A stretch of 64,000 bases of DNA, taken from assembly GCA_025594325.1 (NCBI GenBank), contig JANHCV010000016.1, positions 1 through 64,000 on the forward strand, read 5' to 3'. The stretch comes from Blastocladiella emersonii ATCC 22665 (Eukaryota; Blastocladiomycota; Blastocladiomycetes; Blastocladiales; Blastocladiaceae). This document shows positions 1 to 10,115 of this stretch, piece after piece. The notes below the pieces were generated by a model. That model saw nothing but the letters and a program-made list of their open reading frames with translations. It ran no database searches and had not been told where the DNA came from. The position numbers and the translations under genes are program-made. Positions within the stretch are counted from its first letter, which is position 1; each line of letters opens with the position of its first letter.

Positions 1-52
1 CTCGCCGGACGAGGAACGTCTGGTACGGCCTCAGCTTCGGGGAGAGTTCCAT
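1..52 (-). CDS. possible N-terminus of a gene leaving the window
   Basis: An ATG on the minus strand at 52 opens a frame that stays open to the window edge (it starts MELSPKLRPYQTFLVRR). Only 17 codons are visible, so no family can be named. It lies in tandem with, and downstream of, the seven-helix gene. The short frame could be chance; its start context and lack of stops are the only support. Confidence 0.25.
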   Translation of the reverse strand, partial: MELSPKLRPYQTFLVRR

Positions 53-397
53 GGTGCTTCTAGTGGCGGCCGTCGCGTCGCCCGTTCGTAAGGAGAGCTC
101 TGAGGCACGGTTGAGCGAAGCAGCGAGCTCGAGGTGGACGACGGTGGCGCCGGACAGCGTCTGGACACGCGCTGCGGGCCGCTGGATCAGGAAGGCGGCT
201 GGGCCGGCCCACGGGCAGCCGAAAGTCGCGTCGCGCCCGTTGATCGTCGGCCTGATCGCGCGCTCCTGTCCCTGCCTCCTCGGTGGAGCCCAGCAGCCCT
301 CGCCACGCACCGCGCGAGCACAATGGATTCGTGTTGTCATGGATTTGCAAGTATGTACATGTTCCGCGCGCGGCGTGGCGTGGCGCGTCGCGTCGGA
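53..397. other. intergenic, no gene recognised
   Basis: This 345-bp stretch lies beyond the stop of the seven-helix gene. It holds overlapping Arg/Pro/Ala-rich frames on both strands that look like GC-driven shadows. I see no RNA gene, repeat or clear promoter element. Confidence 0.5.
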
Positions 398-2335
398 TCA
401 GTTGATCTCGATGAACTCGGGTGCGCGCGGCCGGAGCTCGAAGCTACGCGACAACGAGCATCGTCAGGCGGGAAGGGAGTCGCGATGCGAAAGCGTCGAA
501 ACGTACGCGAGAACAGAAACGAAGATGAGCGAGACCGTCTCCTCGGCGACGATGGCGACCCACGACGCGGTCGGGTAGAGCACGATCATGGACAGCTTGG
601 CCTACACCGCACCCGCTCGGCAGTCAGTCAATGTCAATCTCCGTCGCACGCGCCCAAACGTACCACGAGAACCGACGCGAGGTACACGACCGACTCGCGC
701 GTGACGCGCTCGATGAGGGCGCGCTTGGACTCGTACGCCGTGACGACGCGCGGGTCGACGAGCCCGGCCTTGCGCAGCTCGACCACGTACTGCGCGACCT
801 GCGCGCAGTGACGCGTCGCCGTCGTGTGCAGGAACGCGGCGAGGATGGGGAGCATGATGAGCGAGCCGACCAGCGCGCTGCCGAGGACGAGCGTCGTGAA
901 GATATCTACGCGCGAGTGTCAGTAAGTGCGAGCGACACCGCACGCTGTGAGACCGTACCCGAGATGCTGACAAACATAGCGAGCCCCATGACCGAGCGCA
1001 CCTCGACGCCCGCGTACTGCGTGCGCGTGATATGCCACCCTTTCGCGACCGCGAGCATGACCGTGTACAGGACGCCGCACGCGACGCCGACGACGAGCGC
1101 GCGGATGATCTCGACGACGGGGAGCAGGAGGCCCGTGATGCTGACCTGCGTCCACGCAAACGTCGCGAACGCCGACCAGATGACGCGGACGACGGGGACC
1201 GCGATCAGCGCGACAGTCAGCGGGACGCGCTGCGAGCGGCGGCGGGTCCATGCGAGACCGACGGGGCCGGCGCAGGCGGCGAGGAGGGCGAGGTACGCGA
1301 GGAAGACCAGCGGGTACACGGCGAGGATCGGGAGCATGCCCGTCGGCAGGTGCGTGTACCGCGCCAGGGTCCCGTCGGGCAGACGTGTCGTGGAGGAGGC
1401 CGGGTCGATCGGGCTGAGGTGCCAGCCGAGCACGTTCTCCGTGTTCATCACAACCTAGATGGTCGCGAGCGTTAGCCAGCGCGTCATACACCACGTGCGC
1501 GCCGAGCCGTACCCCGCCCGCGACGCGGAACAGCGTCGAGTTATTCAACCCGCCGCACTTGACCATCCCCGCGATATACATCCCGCTCGCGGGCACCTCG
1601 ACGCGCCACGGGCTCGGCGCCACCATATCCCCCGCGCCCGCGTCCGTCGGGTACTGGTCGACCTCGACGTTGCCCTCGCGCTTGCTGACGGTGCGCACGC
1701 GGAACCGGCGCCGATACACTTTCGCGATGACGCACCCCGGCGCGTGGTCGCCCGCCGCGATACAGCTGCCCGTCGCCGCGGGCGGGTCGAGCGGCGGCCA
1801 CGCGCGGACCGACGCGTTGACTGCGGTGCCTGGGCGAAGGAGGAGGGAGGCGAGGGTCTCGGCCGACACGGGGTCGCCGTACGCGTCCTGCGCGGCGCCC
1901 GTGGACGCCGTGAACCGCAGCGGCGGTGCATGGACCGCGGAAGACCCGGCGCCCGCCGCGTCGGGGATCGGGCAGAAGAAGGCGTCGACGGCGTGCGCAT
2001 ACTCGGACCCGGGCGTCACGGCGTCGAAGATGGCGGGTGCCTTGGTCTAGAGGGACACGGACGGAGGCATCAGGCACACCATCATCATCCCCACCAGCTC
2101 AGCTCAGCGGACGTACGCGGATGTAACTCAGCGTGTCGGCGGACCGCAGCTGCATGAACTCGGCCGAGAACCGGCCGCCGTTGCTGAACGAAAAGTAGGA
2201 GAACTGGGTGATGCGGTCGACGGTGCCGAGGACGAAGCTGTCGCCGTCGTACGCCATGCCGTGCGCCGTGGTCGCGAGGCACGCGAGGGTGATGGCGACG
2301 ACGGCGGTCGCTGTCGCGAGGACGGTCGAGTACAT
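398..2335 (-). CDS. GOST/GPR180-like seven-transmembrane protein with signal peptide
   Basis: Six exons (2335-2117, 2046-1513, 1454-959, 905-664, 601-507, 443-398) join to 543 codons. All five donors read GTACG(T/G). The N-terminus is a clear signal peptide (MYSTVLATATAVVAITLACL). About 220 residues of Cys-containing lumenal domain follow, then about seven hydrophobic helices from residue 270 onward, and a short charged tail ending PEFIEIN. This order (signal peptide, lumenal domain, 7TM) is that of the GOST superfamily (GPR107/108, TMEM87, GPR180/TMEM145), whose members act in Golgi and endosomal traffic. The segment AKGWHITR recalls the GPR180/TMEM145 branch, but the subfamily is my inference. 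An upstream in-frame ATG at 2389 would add 18 residues before the signal peptide and is less likely. Confidence 0.7.
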
Positions 2336-2679
2336 GGTTCGTGGGGTGCGCTGCTGCGAGTTACGCAGCCGGAAGGGGCGTGGATTCATGGCAGTTGCGG
2401 GGAGAGGGGGAGCAGAGATGGAGATGCGGTCACGGAGACGCGTCCTTCAGCCCAGCCTCGCGCATGAACGTCGCGTCTTGTCCCCGCTCAGCGCTGCCCT
2501 CCTTCCACTCGCAAAGCCGCGGCAGTGAACAACAAGGTATCGGTTTCAATTTGTTTTTCAAACGCTACGTGGGGACGACATGAAGCGGGGGGATGGACGG
2601 AACAGGTGGTCGAGCAGGGGAGGGGAGGGACGGAGTGGGGGAACGGGGATACAGAGCGTGGACGATGCCGGCGACGAAC

Positions 2680-4596
2680 TTACTCGGTCTTGGGCGCCTC
2701 CTCGGTCTTGTGCTCCTCGGCCTTATGCTCGGCCTCGGCGGGCTTGGCCTCCTCGGCCTTGGGCTCCTCAGCGGGGGCGGCGGCAGCGGCCTCCTCGTGC
2801 TTGGGCTCGGCCTCGGCGGCCTTGGGGGCCTCCTCGGTCTTGTGCTCAGCCTCAGCGGCGGGCTTGGCCTCCTCGACGGGGGCGGGGGCAGCGACCTCCT
2901 CGGTCTTGGGAGCCTCCCCGTGCTTGGGCTCCTCGGCCTTGGGGGCCTCCTCGACCTTGGCGGGCTCCTCGTGCTTGGCCTCCTCGGCGGGGGCGGCAGC
3001 AGCGGGCGCGGCCTCCTCGGCCTTGGGCGCCTCCTCGACGGGGGCAGCGGCGGCGGGGGCAGCAGCCTCCTCGACCTTGGCGGGCTCCTCGTGCTTGGGG
3101 GCCTCCTCGGCGGGCTTGGCCTCCTCGACGGGGGCGGCGGCGGCGGCGGGGGCAGCGGCGGCGGCGGGGGCAGCGGCGGCCTCCTCGTGCTTGAGCTCCT
3201 CGGCCTTGGGCTCCTCGGCAGCCTTGGCGGGCTCCTCGGCGGCCTTGGGGGCCTCCTCGACGGGCTTGGCCTCCTCGGCAACGGCGGCTGCGGGGACGGG
3301 GGCAGCGGCCTCGGCAACGGCCTCGATCGACTTGGCGGCGAGGTCGCGGGTCACCTCAGCGACGGCCTTGTCCTCGACGGGGGCGGCGGGGGCAGCGACG
3401 GCAGCGGGGGCGGCAGCAGGGGTCTCGGCCTCCTTCTTGGCCTTCTCGGAGCCGGCCTCGGGCTTGGCCTCGACGGCGTCGGCGTCGGGGGCGGGGACGC
3501 CGGGCCCGTTCGGGGAGGCGGCGCCGGCGTTGAGGTCGTTGTTCCACTTCTGGGCCTCCTCGAACTTGGCCTTGAAGCGCTGGGCAATGTCCGAGTTGGC
3601 AAAGCGCACGGCAAGCATCTCGGGCTTGACCTCGTCCTCGGAGAAGTCGGCGAGGGCGGTCCAGACCCACGAGCGGTCCGAGCCGACGTTGGGGTTGAGC
3701 TTCATCTCGGGGGCAATGACGTGGTTGGCGCAGATCTTGAGCGTCTTGTCGCGGCGCATCAGCACGCGCACCTTGCCCGACTGCTTGTGCATCATGAGGC
3801 GCATCTCGCCCGTGCCGCGCTCCTTCCACTCGGTCGTGGCCTTCTCGAACCGGAACAGCTTGGCGCGCCTGGATTATTCGGGGGAGGTTAGTGCTGGGTT
3901 AGTGCTGGGTTACGCGAGAAACGCGTCGCTCATAGCGTGGGAGACGCGCGGCACGTGAAAAGAAACGCACATCTTGAACAGGGGCGTCTCGTCGTCCTCG
4001 GCCGTCTTCACCTCCACCTTCTCGAGCTTGACCACGGGCTCGAAGTGGACATCGGGCTCAGTCTCGTCGGCCTTCTCCTACGGGGCGGCACGGGGGGAGG
4101 GGAGGGCGAGTCAGTACGACGCGTCTCGGTGACGTGGATCCAGGCGGGGAACGAGGGCAGGTCACAGCAGCAGCAGCAGCACGGGTAGCGAGCAGGTCCG
4201 TGGTCGAGGGTCTCGGTGCGACGCGAATTCGGCACCTCGGCTGGCTGGCTGGTGTGGGCGACGGGCGGCGCGTCGGTCGAGCCGCCGGCGGCCGTGTCAG
4301 CACGCTAGTTGGACACCGACGACGAGATGCCGGTACCCGTCCGAGTACGGCGGCCGAGTCACCCCAGAGAGCGGGCGGCGCGACGCGGACCCGATCCAAA
4401 CGAGTCGACTCGATTCGGTTCCGGACAGGGCGACGCGTAGACCGACGCGGCGGCGGGGGCCGCGTTCGCGCAAGACCGCGCTGGTACCGCTGCTGCTGCG
4501 GCTGTGACAGGTAGAGGGGATGAGCGCAACGGCGGCGACGTAGATGCTGACCTCCTCGTGGTGGGCGACAACGGTGGGCTCGTGGGCGTCAGACAT
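2680..4596 (-). CDS. Ran-binding protein 1 (RanBP1/Yrb1) with long Ala/Glu/Lys tail
   Basis: Three exons (4596-4552, 4077-3971, 3868-2680) give 446 residues. The first intron (474 bp, donor GTCAGC) is unusually long for this window. Residues about 20-175 are a textbook Ran-binding domain: acidic lead, [55 protein letters not shown] and [13 protein letters not shown]. RanBP1 binds RanGTP in the cytosol and helps RanGAP discharge exported cargo. Yeast Yrb1 and human RanBP1 are about 200 residues. Here a further 250 or so residues of low-complexity Ala/Glu/Lys/Pro repeats (variations on EEAPKAEE and [10 protein letters not shown]) follow, in the same frame and without introns. The tail is probably disordered. 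The same domain recurs four times in the fusion gene at 10.1-15.1 kb. Confidence 0.93.
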
Positions 4597-5572
4597 GGTG
4601 GCGGGGCAGAGTGCAGGTGGTTGCGAGGCAGCGGGATCGACGGAGCGAGCGCGAGAGCAAAAGTCGAGGGCGGCGTCGGGGAGCGGAGCGGGAGCACGGC
4701 GGGCAGCGACGAGGACGACGGCGGGCAGCGGGCGAGCGAACCGAGCCGAAGGTTGGCTGGCTCGCGCTAAAAAAAGGCGGCCATGAGCTCCCACACGGAC
4801 GCGAATGCATCACGCGACTTTCACGTGCGGGAGGCACTGTCCCCCGCCTTGATTTCCGGCGCCCGACCGCCGCGCGGCGATCCTCCATCAGATAAGCGAC
4901 TCGCCGACGCGACCGCTCGCCCCGCCAACGCCGACTTGGTGCAACGCTCGCCCGCGGCCCGTGCCGACCTCGCGCACGTCGCACGACCCTACTGGCCGGT
5001 CGCCCGGACTACGCTGTATGCATCTGCGCCGCCGCCCGTCTCACTGCAACGGTGCCAGCGGGTCGAACCGAGGACTGCCCCGCCGGCTTACACCATTTGG
5101 CTCGCGCGCCCCGCCGGTGCGGTTTCTCGGTCCCTCGCCGTGCCCGCAAACCCAGAATCGGCCGACTCACGGCTTGCGACTCGTCCGCCATGTGTTCGTG
5201 TAGACGTCGGAGACGCGCTCGCCGTGACCGTCTCGCTATCATCGGCCATCGCTCCTCTGGACGCGCCGCTCTCCATACCGCTCCGCTCGGTCCGCCCTGA
5301 GCGCTCAACATCGAGACAGCGCCGAGAACCGCTCTCGATCGTCGGCTTCCCGTTGTTGTTGTCGCTGGTCCCTTGTTCTCGTGGGCCACCTCGTAGCCGC
5401 AGCGGCCGGGCTCCGACCCGCGCTCCCTCCCTCCCCCACTTTGCCCGCGAACGCCATCGTCCCGCACCCTCGCCAACCCTCTGTCGGTCCAGAACTCGCG
5501 GGCAATCCGCTCGAGCTGGCCGGCCATCCTCTTCTCCTCGCCCGTCTCGCGCCCTCGATCCGGCCTGCCTGC
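4597..5572. promoter_or_regulatory. divergent intergenic region between RanBP1 and the GATA factor
   Basis: A 976-bp region separates two divergently transcribed genes. It must hold both promoters and 5' UTRs. An in-frame ATG at 5381 precedes the chosen GATA start by 64 codons, but the intervening peptide is Pro/Leu-rich and looks like leader. I see no TATA box or RNA gene I can defend. Confidence 0.5.
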
Positions 5573-8500
5573 ATGGACAAGGTCAAGGCCGAGAATGAGC
5601 TGCTGCGCGAGCTGCTCATCGCCGCGCTCGCGTCCAAGTCGGACAAGGTCTCGGACATAGTTGCCGCCATCGGTCGCTCGAGGTCGCCCAACGGCGGCGG
5701 TGGCGGTGGCGACGGCGACTCGCATTCGTCGCAGCAGCAGCAGCCGCCCCCGTTGAACCCGCCTCCTGGACCCGGATCCAGCGGCGGCGGCGGCGGCGGC
5801 AGCGGCAGCGTGCACCCGTTGCTCCCGCACGCACAGCCGATCGACCGCGCACAACCGCTTCCGCCCGCGTCGCATCAGGGGCCGCCGCTCCACCCGCATC
5901 ACCACCCCTACGGCCACCAGCGCGCCAACGGGTACCGCCACGCCCACGTCGTCAACGACATCATTGCCAGCGCTGGACACGCGCCGCCCGCCGACTACGA
6001 CCAGCATCGCCCCTACGACTACGCGCAACCGCCCCCGCGCGCGTCGGCGCCCGCGCCGTCCGACCCGCACTTCCCCGCGCACGCGGCCTACCCGCCGCCG
6101 CTGGCTCACCGCCACGACGACCACGACTACTACCGGCACCGCGACCACGAGCCCTCGCCGCCGCCGTCGAGTCGCGCATGGCCGCACCACCCCGCTCCTC
6201 CTCGCCCACCACCGGCCCTGTCGTCGCACTTGGCGCAGCGCGACCACGAGCACTACGGCGACCCCTACCAGTACCCCGATCGGCCCCATCACCACCACCA
6301 CCACCACCATCCGCCGAGGAGGCCCGCGCCCGACGCGTCGATGCTGCGCCACGACTCGTACCCGAACGAGCACCCGCACTTTGCCTCCTCGGTCCCGCCT
6401 CCCGCCGCTTCGCGCGCATCGTCGTATCCGCGCCAGCACCGCGACGCGTCCGCGTACCCTCATCCACTGCCGCACGCGCGCGACGACCCCGTCTCCCACC
6501 GCCCGCCATCCCCCGCGTCTGCCTCTGGTCGTGAGTCGGCCGGCCCCATCCAGCCCACGCACGTCCTCGCCGCGCTCGAGCTCGTGAAACTCGGGCCCGA
6601 CGTCCTCAGCGGGCTCGGCGTCGACCACGAGACCATCGCCAAGCTCGCCACCAACCTCCAGTCCATCTCGGCGCAGTCCGCCCCGCCATCTCGTCCCCCG
6701 TCGGCGCCCGCGTCGTCCTCTACGCGCTCGGCGCAGCACGACGCGCTCGTCAACGGGCTCCGCCAGCTCACCGAGTCGCCCGCGCCCGGCTCGTCGGCCG
6801 CGTCGGACACGCACAGCCGCCTCGTCAGCCCCGCCGCCGCCGCGAGCGCGCCCATGGCACCGCCGTCGCGCCCGCCGTCGATTCCGCTCTCGTCATCGCA
6901 CGCCGTGCGCCGGCAGAGCAACCCGAGCCCGACCCCGCCGCCGCCGCGCATCATGGGCCTGCCGTCGACGCACAACCCGATGTTCGGCCACGCGTTCGCC
7001 GCTGCGGGCGCGCCCGCTCCGCCGCCGCCCGTGGTAGGCGGGATGCCCGCCGTGCGCACGACGCCGCGATCGATCCACCACGCGCCCGTGCAGCCGTCGC
7101 CGCTCTCGTCGCACTTTGACGCACACGATTTCGGCATGGGTACGGGGTCTGGTGCGGCGGACTCGGACGCGGCAGCGGCAGCGTCGGCCGCCGCCCGCGC
7201 GATGCACATCGCCGTCGACCGCGAGTTCCCCGGGCTCCACGTCGGCGTCCACGCGCCCAGCTCGTTCAACATCATGAATTTCGCCATGATGAACGGGGCC
7301 GATCTCGGGCTCGACTTTCTCAACGCCGCCGCCACGAGTCAGCCCGCGGACCCGGCGGCGTCGCAGTCGCAGCAGCACCGGTTTTCGGGCGCCGAGCCGA
7401 TGCAGGTTTCGGATCCGCCGTCCCAGCAGCAGCAGCTCAGTCTTGACGAGCTATGGCACGCGCCGCCGAACCTCGTCTCGACGTCGGCATCGCCCGCGCC
7501 GCCGCACCCGCACGCCGCGACCCCGACGCTCACCGACCCCATGGCCGTGTCGACGCCGCCACACCCGCATCCACAGCAGCAGCAGGACCAGTCCATGGAC
7601 GCGGCGACCGCCGCAGCCGCAGCCGCCGCGCAGGTGGCGCTCGACTCGCTGTTCCCCAACGACCCCTTCGCGCTGTGCGACCCGACCGCCGGCGGCACCA
7701 TCATGCCCGCGCAGCCGTCACTCTCGGGGTTCGGCCAGCACGACCCGTTCGGCCAGTACCCGCTCTTGGGCGCGGCCGCGCTCTACGACCCGGCCAACTG
7801 GGTGACGGACGCGTGGCTCGCGGCCGCGACCGCGGGACTGTCGGCCGGCGCGCCGCTCGCGGGCCCGGCGCCCCCGCCGCCGACGCCGGCCATGGCGAGC
7901 GTCTCGGCGGGTACGTCGCACGCCGCGTCGCCGTTCCTCACGGGGACCGGCCCGCTCGCTGCGTCTGGACTTGCTGGTTTCGCCTCGTCCCTGTCGAATC
8001 AGCAGCATCAACCGCATCAACAGCAGGCGCTCGCGAACCAGTCGTTTGACCCCTCGGCGTGCATGGCTGACCAGTCGTGGACCATGGCCGCCGACCCGTC
8101 GTCCTCGTCGTCGTCCTCGGCGCTGCCGCCCGCCGCCCAGCTTGGCGGCCCGTCCGCGTTCGCCGCGGACCCGCTGTCGATCGACGACGTCCAGGCCCAG
8201 CTCATGGCGATGCTCGATATCGAAGATTTCGCCGCCGTCGCCGCGACCGACACTGACCTCGCCGACCCGCGCCGCCGGCCCGTCGTCCCGATCGGCTTCG
8301 ACGACGAACCGCTTGGGTTCGCCGGCGCCGAGAGGTCGCGCCACCAGCTTCACCAGCAGCCGCCGACCATCGCCCCCGCGCGCATCATCAACGGCGGGAC
8401 CGCGGGCGGCGGGTCCACGAGCGGCCGCTCCGAGTCCGGCGCCGTCGCCCCGCGCCACCGCGTCCGCGGGCGAACCGCATCGGTTGTCGGCGCCACGGCC

Positions 8501-9983
8501 AATGACGCCATGGAGGCCGCCATGGCGGCCGCGGGGATCGGGAACGACGAGGACGGGGCGCCCGCACGGCCGCGCGCGGTCGGCGCGACGACGACGCGAG
8601 GTAAGCGCGGCCGCGCGGCCAAGAATCCGGACCGCAGGCACAACCCGCCGCGGCCGCCTGCCGTCGTCGTCGCTGCGTCGGACATGCTCGTGTCGACGTC
8701 CGCGTCGCCACCTCCGCCTCCTCAACCGCAGCAGCAGGAACAGCAGCAGCAGCACGAGGTCCGGCCGGCGTACCACGAGAACCCCTTCTTCCACCCGCCG
8801 TCGCACCAGCACCACCACCATCATCATCCGCAGTCGCAGCACGACCTCCCGCCGCTGCCACCACTACCGCCCTCTGTCGGCGGAGCACCCGAGCTTCCGC
8901 TCCAGCCCGCCGCGCCAGCACCAGCGCCGACACCAGCGCCCGCCAGCAGTCCCGGCGCGGGCGACGAGCTCGTCCTCGGCGCCAACGACGAGCCGCCCAA
9001 GCAGTGTGAGAACGAGAACTGCCGCGTGCAGTTCACGCCGCTGTGGCGCCGCGGGTTCAGCGACGAGATTTTGTGCAACGCGTGTGGGCTCTAGTACGGC
9101 TTCCCCTCGCTCGCGCCCGTCGCCACCCTCGCTGACCCTCGTCCCCCGTGTAGCGTCAAGCAAAACGGGCGCCACCGTCCGCGCGAGCTGTGCCGGCACC
9201 CGGCCAAGCCGCCGCCCGTCAACACCAACGTGTGCGCCAACTGCAACACGAGCGAGGCGTCCCTTTGGCGCAAGGGGTCGCAGGGCGAGTGCCTGTGCAA
9301 CGCGTGTGCCCTCTAGTACGCTTCTCCCTCGTGCTTCTTCGTTCAAACTCGCACTGATGTCCGATATCTGTAGCGAGAAGCTCCACAACAAGCACCGCCC
9401 GCCCGAGATCTACGCCAACAAGGTCGTCAAGCGGCGCAACCGCGCGCCCAAGCGCACCGCCGCGGCCGCCGCGCTCGACTCGTCGGCCGCCGCCGCTGAT
9501 GGCAGCTCCGCGTCCTCGTCGCTCACGTCCTCGTCCCCGTTGACCGCTGACGGCGACTCGCCCGTCCCGCCTAAGCCCAAGCGCAAGCGCGCCGCCGCGC
9601 CGCGCAAGCGGGCCACGACCGTCGCCGCTGCCGCCGCGGCTGCTGCTGCAGCTGCGTCTGGAGACCCCGCTCCCGCCGAGTCCTCGTCCGCGTCGTCGCC
9701 TACAACGGCGGTTTATACCCCGTCGCACCCGCACCACGCGCACCACGCGTACCCGCTCGCGCACCCTGCTTCCTCGGGCCCCGCGGCGCCGAACCCGGTG
9801 CTCGCGATCGCCGAGGCCGCTGCCGCCGCGGCAGCTGCGGCGTCGTCTTCGGCGGCGCCATCCCCGCTGTCGTCGCTCGCGGCCGCGGCCGCGCTGCCGT
9901 TCTTCGCCGCCCACGGCGCAGCAGCAGCGCCAAGGAGGCCGGACGGTGGTGACGATCCGGACGACGACATGGACACGAGCTAG
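5573..9983 (+). CDS. GATA-type zinc-finger transcription factor with two tandem fingers
   Basis: Three exons (5573-9093, 9154-9315, 9374-9983) give 1430 residues. A short helical start (MDKVKAENELLRELL) precedes about 1100 residues of low complexity rich in Pro, Ser, His, Gln and Ala. Finger 1 (residues 1145-1171) is C-x4-C-x17-C-x2-C, with a wider first Cys pair than the usual C-x2-C. Finger 2 (1201-1225) is canonical C-x2-C-x17-C-x2-C. A basic stretch follows each finger (KRRNRAPKR, KPKRKR), as expected for DNA contact and nuclear import, then an Ala-rich tail. Both introns fall at the same place, phase 2 inside the Tyr codon after NAC(G/A)L. Known two-finger fungal GATA factors include the iron regulators of the SreA/Sre1 type, but their intervening Cys-rich region is absent, so the target pathway cannot be named. 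Stop is TAG. Confidence 0.85.
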
Positions 9984-10115
9984 CCCGCTCCCGCCGCCGC
10001 CGGCCCTCCCTTCCTCGCGAGTTTTGATACATATCGCCCGCCCTCGTCTTGAATCCATAACTGCCTAGTGTATTCCTTCTTCTTCTTCTTCTTCCTCCCG
10101 TCCCGCGAACGAAAC
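9984..10115. other. short convergent intergenic gap
   Basis: 132 bp between the 3' ends of the GATA gene (+) and the fusion gene (-). It contains a run of TTC repeats near 10076-10094 and nothing else recognisable. Confidence 0.5.

Noticed and set aside
2525-3958. Plus-strand Ala/Ser/Gly- and Leu/Gly-rich frames over RanBP1
   Set aside because: They are antisense of the Ala/Glu/Lys repeats; the minus strand carries the Ran-binding domain.
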